From the NCBI GenBank assembly GCA_030840885.1, contig JAVEDQ010000097.1, forward strand, positions 1 through 7,686: a stretch of DNA of 7,686 nucleotides, given 5' to 3'. This document shows positions 1 through 6,320 of this stretch, piece after piece. The notes under the pieces are model-generated. The model worked only from the letters and a program-made list of their open reading frames with translations, ran no database searches and had not been told where the DNA came from. How positions within the stretch are numbered: position 1 is the first letter of the stretch; every line of letters starts with the position of its first letter. The DNA is from Frankiaceae bacterium. Lineage in GTDB: Bacteria > Actinomycetota > Actinomycetes > Frankiales > Frankiaceae. The translations under genes and the position numbers were made by a program.

Positions 1-1507
1 CGCCGCGAAGGTTCGCGACCGCCCACACGCCACCCGCGGCGACCCAGGCCAGCGCGGAGGTGGTGTAGCCCGGGTCCATCGCGATCCCGAAGCCGCCGTA
101 GCCGTAGAGGACGGTTGGGCGCGGCCGGTCCGGTTCACCCGTCCCGGCCTTGTCCACCGGCGCCAGCACGCTCAGGCGGACCTCGGTGCCGTCGGACGAG
201 CGGTAGATCTCCTGCCGGGACGCGACCGCGAGCTCCGGCGCTCCGCCGGGAGCCGACTGCCATGTCTCCGTCCGCGGCGTCGACGCAGCGACATCAGCGA
301 CACCAGCGACGTCGCAGACGAGCACGCCGGGCGGGGTCGTCCAGTCGGTCCAGCCGATCCAGACCTGCGAGCCGCCGTCCGGCCGGCCGATGACCGCGGT
401 CACGGTGCCCGGGCCGGGTAGGTCGATCGTGGCTCTGGGCGCGCCGGTGGTGCGGTCGAGCACCTCGAGCTCGGAGAGCGCGTGCCGCGAGCGGCAGACG
501 ACGACGGCGTCGTCGGTGACCGCGAAGTCGACCAGCACGGCGTCGGGGTCCTCGGCGACGAGGTCGGTCCAGGCGGTCGGAGCGGTCGGGTCGGCGACGC
601 ACAACCGTCCGCGGGGTGCATCACGGTCGGTCCAGACGTAGAGCCGGCCGTCGAACGCGACCCCGGCGGAGCAGCGGGCGTCAACGCCCTCCTGCACGAC
701 GGTCAGCGTCTCGGTGGCGGGTCCGGCGGCGAGGTCGGCGATCCAGACGTCGTCACGCGGTTCGGTGCCGACGCTGGCGGTGACGACGAGCCACCGGCCG
801 TCCTTCGACAGCGAGACGCCGTAGTACGTCCGGGGATCCCGGCCTTCGCCGAAGACGTAGGTGTCGGAGCCGACGTTGCTCCGGTCCGCGGATTGCCGGT
901 ATCGGCCGAAGCGGTGGAGCAGCACCCGCCGGTCGAAGGGACTGTCGAGCGACTCGCGCCGCACGTAGTAGAAGCCGGTGCCGTCGGGCAGCCACGCCAC
1001 CGACGAGTACCGGGTTCGGTCCAGCGGCGCCCCGACCGCTTCGCCGGTCTCGACGTCGAGCACGTGAAGCACCGATTCCTCGTCGCCGCCACTGGAGAGC
1101 TGGTACGCCAGCAACCGGCCATCGCGGGAGGGCGACCAGGCGTCCAACGTCGTGAGCCCGGTGGGGTCGAGCGCCGCCGGGTCGAGCAGCGCTCGATCCT
1201 GGCCATCGATGCGCACCGTCAGCACCGCGTGCTGCTGGCCTCCGGTCCGACGCGAGAAGAAGGCACGGTCACCGCGGTGCACAGGTGCGCCGACGGCACC
1301 GGCTCCGAGCAGTCGGTGCAGCGTCGCGGCAAGCTCGTCGCGGCCGGGCAACCCGTCGAGGAACGGGCGGACCAGGGAGTCCTGCGCTTCCGACCACGCC
1401 GCGGTCTCGGCCGACGATGCGTCCTCGAGCCAGCGGTAGGGATCGGCCACCTGGTGGCCGTGCAGGTCGTCGACGACGGGAAGGCGTGGGGCGTCCGGGT
1501 ACTGCAT
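1..1507 (-). CDS. Prolyl oligopeptidase family protein (S9A), C-terminal part outside window
   Basis: Serine peptidase of family S9A, expected to cleave short peptides after proline. The reading frame is open from an ATG at 1507-1505 to the window edge, giving 502 codons. The N-terminus has the family signature around DPYRWLED (about residues 22-29). A long beta-propeller-like region follows, to about residue 430. The alpha/beta-hydrolase domain then begins with VLYGYGGF (466-473), and GGVWAVANLRG is the last sequence visible. The second Tyr of YGYGG (Y470) corresponds to the oxyanion-hole Tyr of porcine prolyl oligopeptidase. The catalytic GxSxGG serine, Asp and His should lie beyond the left edge, so activity cannot be judged here. 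The start is supported by AGAAGG about 7 nt upstream. No signal peptide is seen, so it is probably cytoplasmic. It is divergent from the HNH gene. Family assignment is firm; the exact substrate is unknown. Confidence 0.93.
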   Translation of the reverse strand, partial: MQYPDAPRLPVVDDLHGHQVADPYRWLEDASSAETAAWSEAQDSLVRPFLDGLPGRDELAATLHRLLGAGAVGAPVHRGDRAFFSRRTGGQQHAVLTVRIDGQDRALLDPAALDPTGLTTLDAWSPSRDGRLLAYQLSSGGDEESVLHVLDVETGEAVGAPLDRTRYSSVAWLPDGTGFYYVRRESLDSPFDRRVLLHRFGRYRQSADRSNVGSDTYVFGEGRDPRTYYGVSLSKDGRWLVVTASVGTEPRDDVWIADLAAGPATETLTVVQEGVDARCSAGVAFDGRLYVWTDRDAPRGRLCVADPTAPTAWTDLVAEDPDAVLVDFAVTDDAVVVCRSRHALSELEVLDRTTGAPRATIDLPGPGTVTAVIGRPDGGSQVWIGWTDWTTPPGVLVCDVAGVADVAASTPRTETWQSAPGGAPELAVASRQEIYRSSDGTEVRLSVLAPVDKAGTGEPDRPRPTVLYGYGGFGIAMDPGYTTSALAWVAAGGVWAVANLRG

Positions 1508-1553
1508 GGCACCACCTTCTCCCATCCGGCCCCGGTGGAGGGGGCGACATCCG

Positions 1554-1569
1554 CGCGGCGTCCGCCGCG
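1554..1569. repeat. GC-rich inverted repeat in divergent region
   Basis: CGCGGCG, TC, CGCCGCG: 7-bp arms around a 2-nt centre, lying 47 bp upstream of the peptidase start. It could fold in the leader of the minus-strand mRNA. In DNA this GC-rich such repeats also arise by chance, so no function is claimed. Confidence 0.25.
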
Positions 1570-1589
1570 TGCGCTGCGGTGATGACCGG

Positions 1590-1618
1590 ATACCGACTCA
1601 CCGGGAGGCCGTCGGTAT
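1590..1618. promoter_or_regulatory. Candidate operator: 8-bp dyad between divergent genes
   Basis: ATACCGAC (1590-1597) and GTCGGTAT (1611-1618) form a perfect 8-bp inverted repeat with a 13-nt spacer and a centre-to-centre distance of 21 bp, about two helical turns. It sits between the divergent starts of the S9 peptidase and the HNH gene, in a stretch with lower GC than its surroundings. The spacing suits a dimeric helix-turn-helix regulator. TATGAG (1616-1621) on the plus strand and TATCCG on the minus strand are weak -10-like sequences overlapping the arms. The dyad is seen directly; its role as an operator is inferred. Confidence 0.35.
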
Positions 1619-1642
1619 GAGAGAGTTCTCCCAACGGCCAGA

Positions 1643-1665
1643 CTCGGCGCCTGCAGCTCGGCGCC
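1643..1665. repeat. 9-bp direct repeat in HNH gene leader
   Basis: CTCGGCGCC occurs at 1643-1651 and again at 1657-1665. Each copy contains the palindrome GGCGCC, and CTGCAG lies between them. The pair is 38-60 bp upstream of the HNH start codon. It could be a regulator site or a chance duplication. Confidence 0.25.
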
Positions 1666-1688
1666 GGTCGGCCGAACTCCGACGGTGC

Positions 1689-1694
1689 GGAGGG
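1689..1694 (+). promoter_or_regulatory. Shine-Dalgarno for the HNH gene
   Basis: GGAGGG ends 9 nt before the ATG at 1704. It decides between that start and the upstream in-frame starts, which would add up to 66 residues of low-complexity, Arg-rich sequence not typical of the family. Confidence 0.65.
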
Positions 1695-1703
1695 CTGGCG
1701 GAC

Positions 1704-2240
1704 ATGGCGGTGAAGACGGGCGGGACCGGCGACGCGCTGGTTCTCAACGCCACGTACGAGCCCCTGTGCGTCGTGAGCCAGCGCCGGGCCATCGTGCTCG
1801 TGCTCACCGCGAAGGCCGTCGTCGTCGAAGGCGGCGAGGGGGCCCTGCGCTCACCGACGCGGCGCGTGGAGATCCCGGCCGTCGTCCGGCTCTCCCGCTT
1901 CGTGCGCGTGCCGTACCGGGCCGACGTCCCCCTGACCCGGAAGGGGGTGCTCGCCCGCGACGGGCACCGATGTGCCTACTGCGGCGCTCCTGCCACCTCG
2001 CTCGACCACGTCATCCCGCGCAGCCGCGGCGGTCCGCACGCCTGGGACAACGTCGTCGCCGCCTGCGCCCGCTGCAACCACACGAAGGCCGACCGCAGTG
2101 TCGCCGACATGGGATGGCGGCTGCGCTCACTGCCGCGGGCGCCCAGCGGTACGGCGTGGCGCGTGCTCGGGACGCGGCGCGTCGACCCGCGCTGGTCGAC
2201 CTACCTCGACGGGCACATGCCGCAGGCCGCCTCCGCCTGA
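1704..2240 (+). CDS. HNH endonuclease family protein
   Basis: A 178-residue single-domain protein of the widespread actinobacterial HNH family that begins with a segment like ALVLNATYEPLCVVSQRRAI (11-30). The C-terminal half holds a zinc-bound beta-beta-alpha HNH fold. Zinc ligands are C90-x2-C93 and C121-x2-C124. The DH pair is D101-H102 (DHVIPRSRGG), the central Asn is N116, and N125-H126 follow the second Cys pair. All motif residues are present, so nuclease activity is plausible. No partner methylase, toxin or phage gene is adjacent, so a restriction or homing role is not supported. From memory, mycobacteria carry a similar HNH gene (Rv2469c) beside a DUF5130 gene (Rv2468c), which suggests old synteny. 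The start was chosen for GGAGGG at 1689-1694. Its biological role is unknown. Confidence 0.88.
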   Translation: MAVKTGGTGDALVLNATYEPLCVVSQRRAIVLVLTAKAVVVEGGEGALRSPTRRVEIPAVVRLSRFVRVPYRADVPLTRKGVLARDGHRCAYCGAPATSLDHVIPRSRGGPHAWDNVVAACARCNHTKADRSVADMGWRLRSLPRAPSGTAWRVLGTRRVDPRWSTYLDGHMPQAASA

Positions 2241-2253
2241 GCCCGCTGCGGGT
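2241..2253 (+). terminator. Short stem-loop directly after the HNH stop
   Basis: GCCCG, CTG, CGGGT starts at the base after the HNH TGA. It is a 5-bp stem, including one G-U pair, with a 3-nt loop and no following T run. It is a weak candidate for an actinobacterial U-less terminator. Confidence 0.2.
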
Positions 2254-2305
2254 GTGCGCCCATGTTCATCGGCGCGCCGCCACGGCCCGCGAACCAGCGC
2301 GGTCG

Positions 2306-2311
2306 TACCGT
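2306..2311 (+). promoter_or_regulatory. -10 element of a leaderless-type promoter
   Basis: TACCGT fits the TANNNT consensus and ends exactly 7 nt before the ATG at 2319, the spacing expected when transcription starts at the A of the start codon. No Shine-Dalgarno precedes this ATG. No convincing -35 is visible, which is common in actinobacteria. The same layout recurs at 5407. Confidence 0.4.
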
Positions 2312-2318
2312 CCCCGCC

Positions 2319-3080
2319 ATGGCGGGAACGACGTCCGAACAGATCTTCAGCGGTACCGCCTGGCCTCCGGGGCGGATGCGCATCGAGGTGCGGCAGCTGA
2401 TCGACGATCTCCGCTCGTGGGGTCCCTACCGCCACGAGGACACCGCCGAGCGGTTCCGCGTCCGCGCCAATCGTGTGCTGATGCATCTGCGGAGCCAGCC
2501 GGACGGCCGGCACCGCAATCTGCCGCCGGACTTCACCTTCGCGTCGGGGGAGTTCGCGCCCGAGACGCCGACGGTGACCGACGCCGGCGCCGCGCGGCTC
2601 GAAGCCTTCGCGCGGGACCTCGCCCACCTGCTGCCCGGCGGCGGCGTGGAGCCGCGCACCGCCTTCCCGCTCGCCGCGCTGCACCCCGCCATCCAGTCGG
2701 GCTGCGCCGAGGCGTGGCGCGCAGGCGCGCTGGTCGCGGCCGCTGTCGCCGCCCGCGACGTCGTCCTTCGCCGGCTCACGCTGCTCGGTGGCGCGACGCG
2801 CGCCGTCGATCTCCGCGACGGCCGCGTTGTCGTCACCGAGACCCTCATGGTGGGCGCGGTCCGGGTGGGACCGCCTGACAGCCCGGCGCAGCAGGCCGTT
2901 CAGGCCCTGGCCGTCGGGTTGGTCGAGGCGGTCCGCAGCCTGCCCACCGAACCTGGGGTCCGCTTCGGGCCCGACCGCGCTCTGGAGGTGCTCGCGTTGG
3001 CGAGCCTGCTGCTGCACCGGCTCGAGTTCGCCGAGGCCCGGCCGACGCCCGGTCTGCTGCCGACGGCCCGCGCCCGCTGA
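2319..3080 (+). CDS. Ymh/TIGR02391-like protein of unknown function
   Basis: A 253-residue soluble protein. Residues 20-60 are helical and charged, and residues 60-115 form a linker-like region. The C-terminal part resembles the Ymh (TIGR02391) family as I know it: LHPAI (121-125), a helix with an A-rich core (133-152), a segment with DLRDG...TLM (164-177), an amphipathic helix (189-206), and ALEVLALASLLLHRLE (221-236), which matches the family's closing helix closely. In typical members the helix before this ends in RNPxAH. Here the matching stretch is R206-SLPT-E211, so the His is replaced. If the family is HEPN-like, this copy would be catalytically dead. The start at 2319 follows the leaderless-type promoter; ATGs at 2262 and 2376 are alternatives. 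Family assignment is from memory of the pattern, and function is unknown. Confidence 0.65.
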   Translation: MAGTTSEQIFSGTAWPPGRMRIEVRQLIDDLRSWGPYRHEDTAERFRVRANRVLMHLRSQPDGRHRNLPPDFTFASGEFAPETPTVTDAGAARLEAFARDLAHLLPGGGVEPRTAFPLAALHPAIQSGCAEAWRAGALVAAAVAARDVVLRRLTLLGGATRAVDLRDGRVVVTETLMVGAVRVGPPDSPAQQAVQALAVGLVEAVRSLPTEPGVRFGPDRALEVLALASLLLHRLEFAEARPTPGLLPTARAR

Positions 3081-3083
3081 CCT

Positions 3084-3132
3084 GGTGATTCGGGGACCCG
3101 GGGACTTGGTGATCCGCTTACCCCGGTGATCG
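3084..3132 (+). repeat. Repeated GGTGATYCG elements and CCGGGG/CCCCGG stem before malQ
   Basis: GGTGATTCG (3084-3092), GGTGATCCG (3108-3116) and GGTGATCG (3125-3132) are near-identical direct repeats. GGGGAC is doubled at 3092-3097 and 3100-3105. CCGGGG (3098-3103) and CCCCGG (3121-3126) are inverted copies with a 17-nt loop. The 78-bp gap between the Ymh-like gene and malQ therefore consists largely of these repeats. They may be an operator array for malQ or a weak terminator of the upstream gene. No clear promoter hexamers are seen. Confidence 0.35.
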
Positions 3133-3158
3133 TCGACGGATGGGGGTAGGCGGCTGGC

Positions 3159-5264
3159 ATGGATCCGGGTCTGCAGTCACTCGCCGAAGCGTTCGGCGTC
3201 GCCACCGAATACGAGGACTGGCGCCGCCGCCCGGTCTCGGTGCCGGAGGACACCGTCCGCCGGGTGCTGACGGGTCTCGGCGTCGACGTCGACGACCCGG
3301 ACCGTGCGGTCGCCGACGCCGAGGCGCATCAGCACGGCCGGTTGGTGCCGCCAACGGTGATCGTCGTCGCCGACCGGGGTACGAGCGTCGAGCTTTCCGT
3401 CCCCGAGGGCGAGGACCCGTCGGTCGAGTTGATCCTCGAATCAGGTCAAGCGCAGCCACTCGGTCCGGTTGTCGAGGGTGTGGAGACGGTTGCCGTCGAC
3501 GGACACCGTCGGAAGCTCTTCTCGGTCGTGCTCCTGGCGGATCTGCCACTCGGCTACCACCGGCTTCGGGTCACCGCCGGCCTCGAAGCGGGGACGGCCG
3601 TCGTCGCCGTCGTTCCCTCCGCCGTGCCGCGTTCGAGCGACAAGCAGCGGCTGTGGGGCTGGATGGTGCAGCTCTACGCCGTCCGGTCGGCCGGCTCGTG
3701 GGGGATCGGCGACTACGCCGACCTCGCCGAACTCGCCCGCTGGAGCGGCGCCGAGCAGCAAGCAGGCGTGCTGCTGGTCAACCCGCTGCACGCCTTCGCC
3801 CCGGGCGGCCCGGTCCAGGACTCGCCGTACTACCCGGCCTCGCGCCGCTTCAGCTCCCCGCTCTACCTGCGCCCCGAGCTCCTCGGTGAGTACGGCGAGG
3901 CCGCCGACGACGTCCGCCGACAGATCGACGCGCTCGCGGCCGGCTTCGAGGCCGGCGGGGACGCCGACACCCGCATCGACCGTGACGCCATTTGGGAAGC
4001 GAAGCGGCAGGCCCTCGAGCTGTTGTTCGAGGTGCAGGTCGAGCGCCCCGATGCCGAGCAGAGCCGGGGCCTCACCGACTTCGCCACCTGGTGCGCCCTG
4101 GCCGAGCGGCACGGCCCCGACTGGCACGAGTGGCCCGAGAAGCTGCGCGACCCGCGCAGTCCCGCGGTCGACGAGGCACGGGACGAGCTCGCCGACCGGA
4201 TCGCCTTCCACGCGTGGCTGCAGCGTTGCTGCACCGAGCAGCTCGCCGCCGCCCAGCAGGCCGCCACCGACGCCGGCATGCCGGTCGGCATCGTGCACGA
4301 CCTCGCCGTCGGGGTGGACCCCGGCGGCCCCGACGCCTGGGCGCTACAGGCAGACCTCGCGGTCGGCTTCACCGTCGGTGCACCGCCGGACGCGTTCAAC
4401 CAGCAGGGCCAGGACTGGCGGCTGCCGCCCTGGCGGCCCGACCGCCTCGCCGAGACCGGCTACGCCCCGCTGCGGGACATGATCTCCGCGGTGCTCGAGA
4501 AGGGTGGCGGCCTGCGCGTCGACCACGTGCTCGGGCTGTTCCGGCTTTGGTGGGTCCCCGAGGGCCTCTCGGCGGCCGACGGCACCTACATCACCTACGA
4601 CGCCGCGGCCATGCTCGGCATCCTCGCCCTCGAGGCCGCGCGGGCCGACGCCGTCGTCGTCGGCGAGGACCTGGGCACGGTGCCCGACCACGTGCGGGCC
4701 GACCTCGCCGAGGCAGGGGTGCTCGGGTCGTCGGTGCTCTGGTTCGAGAAGGACCCCGACGACGAGACGCCGCTGCCGCCCGGCGAATGGCGCGAGCTGA
4801 CGATGGCCAGCGTGACGACCCACGACCTGCCGACCGTCGCCGGCTGGTGGCAGGACGAGCAGGTGCGGGTCCGCTCGGAGCTGGGGTTGCTCACCGTCCC
4901 GTTCGAACAGGAGCAGGCGAACGCCGCGGCCGAGAAGACCGCGTTGCTCGCCTCCGCCCGACGCGAGGGACTGCTGCCGGCCGGCAACAACGCCAACGAC
5001 GACGCCGAGCTCGACGTCGAGCAGGTCAGCCTCGCCCTGCACGGGATGCTCGGCCGTAGCCCCGCGCGCTTCGTCCTGGCGGCCCCTGGCGACGCCGTCG
5101 GCGACGTCCGGCAGCCGAACCTGCCCGGGACCGTCGACGAGTACCCGAACTGGCGGCTGCCCATCGCCGACGCCGAGGGGCGGCCGGTGTCGCTCGAGCA
5201 GCTGCAGGCTGATCCACGGGTCGAGCGCCTCGCGCAACTGCTGGCGAAAGAGGTCGGTCGATGA
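3159..5264 (+). CDS. malQ: 4-alpha-glucanotransferase (amylomaltase, GH77)
   Basis: Transfers alpha-1,4-glucan segments between maltodextrins, releasing glucose; a cytoplasmic enzyme of maltose/glycogen metabolism (EC 2.4.1.25). It has 701 residues, the length usual for actinobacterial MalQ, which is longer than the roughly 500-residue enzyme of Thermus. Residues 1 to about 160 are the N-terminal beta-sandwich extension. The GH77 barrel follows with SWGIGDYADL (180-189), DSPYYP (221-226), GAPPDAFN (407-414), nucleophile D455 in LRVDH, acid/base E503 in GEDLGTV, D556 in TTHDLPT, and RQPNLPGT (651-658) near the C-terminus. All three catalytic carboxylates are present, so it should be active. 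A G-rich, weak Shine-Dalgarno-like stretch (about 3142-3150) precedes the ATG. No other maltose gene is adjacent, so it appears to be a single transcription unit ending at the hairpin at 5344. Confidence 0.96.
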   Translation: MDPGLQSLAEAFGVATEYEDWRRRPVSVPEDTVRRVLTGLGVDVDDPDRAVADAEAHQHGRLVPPTVIVVADRGTSVELSVPEGEDPSVELILESGQAQPLGPVVEGVETVAVDGHRRKLFSVVLLADLPLGYHRLRVTAGLEAGTAVVAVVPSAVPRSSDKQRLWGWMVQLYAVRSAGSWGIGDYADLAELARWSGAEQQAGVLLVNPLHAFAPGGPVQDSPYYPASRRFSSPLYLRPELLGEYGEAADDVRRQIDALAAGFEAGGDADTRIDRDAIWEAKRQALELLFEVQVERPDAEQSRGLTDFATWCALAERHGPDWHEWPEKLRDPRSPAVDEARDELADRIAFHAWLQRCCTEQLAAAQQAATDAGMPVGIVHDLAVGVDPGGPDAWALQADLAVGFTVGAPPDAFNQQGQDWRLPPWRPDRLAETGYAPLRDMISAVLEKGGGLRVDHVLGLFRLWWVPEGLSAADGTYITYDAAAMLGILALEAARADAVVVGEDLGTVPDHVRADLAEAGVLGSSVLWFEKDPDDETPLPPGEWRELTMASVTTHDLPTVAGWWQDEQVRVRSELGLLTVPFEQEQANAAAEKTALLASARREGLLPAGNNANDDAELDVEQVSLALHGMLGRSPARFVLAAPGDAVGDVRQPNLPGTVDEYPNWRLPIADAEGRPVSLEQLQADPRVERLAQLLAKEVGR

Positions 5265-5278
5265 GCCGCGGACGCGGC
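5265..5278 (+). terminator. Short hairpin abutting the malQ stop
   Basis: GCCGCG, GA, CGCGGC is a perfect 6-bp inverted repeat starting at the base after the malQ TGA. Realistically it is a 5-bp stem with a GGAC tetraloop. There is no T tract. It may act together with the stronger hairpin downstream. Confidence 0.3.
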
Positions 5279-5343
5279 CCGGTGAGCAGCTCCGCACGGA
5301 CTCCGGCAGGGATGAGGCCGTCGGAGCGCGAATTGTCCCTGGA

Positions 5344-5382
5344 GGTGCCGGTGTGCCGCTCGGGGGACGGCGCGCCGGCACC
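5344..5382 (+). terminator. Strong 15-bp hairpin, probable malQ terminator
   Basis: GGTGCCGGTGTGCCG (5344-5358) pairs with CGGCGCGCCGGCACC (5368-5382) around a 9-nt loop. All 15 positions pair in plus-strand RNA, two of them as G-U. In minus-strand RNA those two become A-C mismatches, so the structure favours plus-strand transcripts. It lies 79 nt past the malQ stop and 24 nt before the -10 element of the next gene. No U tract follows, as is common for actinobacterial terminator hairpins. The structure is seen; termination is inferred. Confidence 0.55.
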
Positions 5383-5406
5383 GGCCGCAGCCGCCCTGCC
5401 GTCGGC

Positions 5407-5412
5407 TAATCT
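5407..5412 (+). promoter_or_regulatory. -10 element of a leaderless-type promoter
   Basis: TAATCT ends 7 nt before the ATG at 5420, so transcription would begin at or next to the start codon. No Shine-Dalgarno is present before that ATG. It sits directly after the malQ hairpin, which supports a new transcription unit starting here. The -35 region is not recognisable. Confidence 0.5.
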
Positions 5413-5419
5413 CTCGGCC

Positions 5420-5830
5420 ATGGCTGCCTCCCGGTCACCTCGCCGCGCCTCAGGCGCACGTCTTCGTTCCGGCGCCGGGTCCGCAGCCCGTCGCGTCCTG
5501 GCGGTCTTCGCCCTGCTGCCCGCGCTGCTGCTTCTCGGCGCGGGTGCCGCCTCGGCCGCAGGGGCCGACATCGGCGACGCGCACAGCCCGGACCCGCAGA
5601 GCCCGGCGATGATGCTGGCGCTCTACGTCGGCATCCCGGCCGTGGGCTTCCTCATCGCCTTCCTGCTGGCGGGACGGTCCGGTCGCAAGTCCGACCGCTA
5701 CCGCCCAGGGCAGAAGTGGGAGCACGACCCGGCCTGGTTCGGGACGACGGAGCAGGGGTCGGTCGAGGCGCAGGACACGCACCGTCGCGCCGCCCTGCCG
5801 GGTTCAGGAGGCGTCAGTGGCCGGTGGTGA
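5420..5830 (+). CDS. Small membrane protein with conserved-looking cytoplasmic tail
   Basis: 136 residues. The N-terminal 25 residues are Arg-rich. A hydrophobic segment (26-48) ending in ASAAGA follows and reads as a signal peptide or first membrane helix. A short Pro/Asp loop (49-62) comes next, then a second membrane helix (63-84). The tail is basic and then polar (86-136), with RYRPGQKWEHDPAWFG at 93-108. By the positive-inside rule the N-terminus and the tail are cytoplasmic and the loop is outside. The start at 5420 is chosen for the leaderless-type promoter; an in-frame ATG at 5261 overlapping the malQ stop would add 53 residues encoded through the terminator hairpin. The gene overlaps the DUF5130 gene by 14 nt, so the products probably work together, perhaps at the membrane. 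I recognise no named family. Confidence 0.75.
   Translation: MAASRSPRRASGARLRSGAGSAARRVLAVFALLPALLLLGAGAASAAGADIGDAHSPDPQSPAMMLALYVGIPAVGFLIAFLLAGRSGRKSDRYRPGQKWEHDPAWFGTTEQGSVEAQDTHRRAALPGSGGVSGRW
5806..5811 (+). promoter_or_regulatory. Strong Shine-Dalgarno for the DUF5130 gene
   Basis: AGGAGG with a 5-nt spacer precedes the GTG at 5817, inside the end of the upstream coding sequence. It fixes a GTG start and suggests re-initiation by ribosomes that finish the membrane-protein gene. Confidence 0.75.
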
Positions 5831-6299
5831 CGGGCTCCGGCCCGAGCAGCGCGAGCGGGTCGAACGCGCGCGGAAGCAGGCCGAGCAGGAGACCGGCATG
5901 CGCTTCTTCGTGCGCATCGGTCCGTTCTCCATGGAGCCGCGCATCGAGGCCGAGCGCCTGCTGACGAACCTGATCGACGAGCCGCACGACGCGGGCGTAC
6001 TCATCCTGCTCGGTCCGGAGGAGCGGCGCCTCGAGGTCATGACCACCGCGGCGGCCAAGCGGCGGCTGTCGGACTCCGCGGTCGGCCTTGCCGTGCTGGC
6101 GATGACCTCGTCCTTCGGGGTCGGCGACCTCGTTGGCGGTCTGATGAACGGTCTGCGTCAGCTCGCCGACAGCGCCGGGCACGCCGACAGTGGGACGGCG
6201 ACCCGTCGGGAGTCGGGTCGGGCTCCGATTCCGGAGCGCGGTCTCGAGCACGTCAGCGGCGAGCCGCTCTCCCGGCCCGCCACAGCCATCGAGAGCTGA
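5817..6299 (+). CDS. DUF5130 family protein (TPM-like fold)
   Basis: 160 residues, GTG start. The pattern matches actinobacterial DUF5130: a charged N-terminal helix (8-26), then alternating strands and helices with RFFVRIGPF (29-37), EAERLL (44-49), GVLILLGPEERRLEVMTT (60-77), and SDSAVGLAVLAMTSSFGVGDLVGGLMNGLRQLA (85-117). This order resembles the TPM/TLP18.3 domain, in which a helix pair follows a strand carrying a V-x-T/S motif; the relation is a family-level inference. Residues 120-160 are a low-complexity, probably disordered tail. There is no membrane segment, so it is probably cytoplasmic and may dock on the partner membrane protein encoded just upstream. Molecular function is unknown. 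Confidence 0.85.
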   Translation: MAGGDGLRPEQRERVERARKQAEQETGMRFFVRIGPFSMEPRIEAERLLTNLIDEPHDAGVLILLGPEERRLEVMTTAAAKRRLSDSAVGLAVLAMTSSFGVGDLVGGLMNGLRQLADSAGHADSGTATRRESGRAPIPERGLEHVSGEPLSRPATAIES

Positions 6300-6320
6300 C
6301 TGAGCAGCAGTTTCTCCGAT

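Noticed and set aside
482..1582. Long plus-strand open frame (366 codons) opposite the peptidase
   Set aside because: It is antisense to a clear S9A peptidase with recognisable family motifs; its translation is low-complexity and lacks domain signatures. High GC removes stop codons from shadow frames.
1506..1703. Upstream in-frame ATG for the HNH gene at 1506
   Set aside because: The extension is Arg-rich low-complexity sequence that would cover the divergent control region; GGAGGG points to 1704.
4344..5381. Long minus-strand open frame (345 codons), and another at 3441-4298, opposite malQ
   Set aside because: Both lie over malQ, whose catalytic motifs are intact; translations show only compositional bias.
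5261..5419. ATGA overlap of the malQ stop with an in-frame ATG for the membrane protein
   Set aside because: It would add 53 residues through the malQ hairpin with no signal-like or conserved sequence, and the leaderless-type promoter directly before 5420 explains the later start better.
6291..6316. Possible terminator after the DUF5130 gene (GCTG/CAGC stem with outer GAGA/TCTC)
   Set aside because: Only a 4-bp core stem with a bulge and no real T run; too weak to call.
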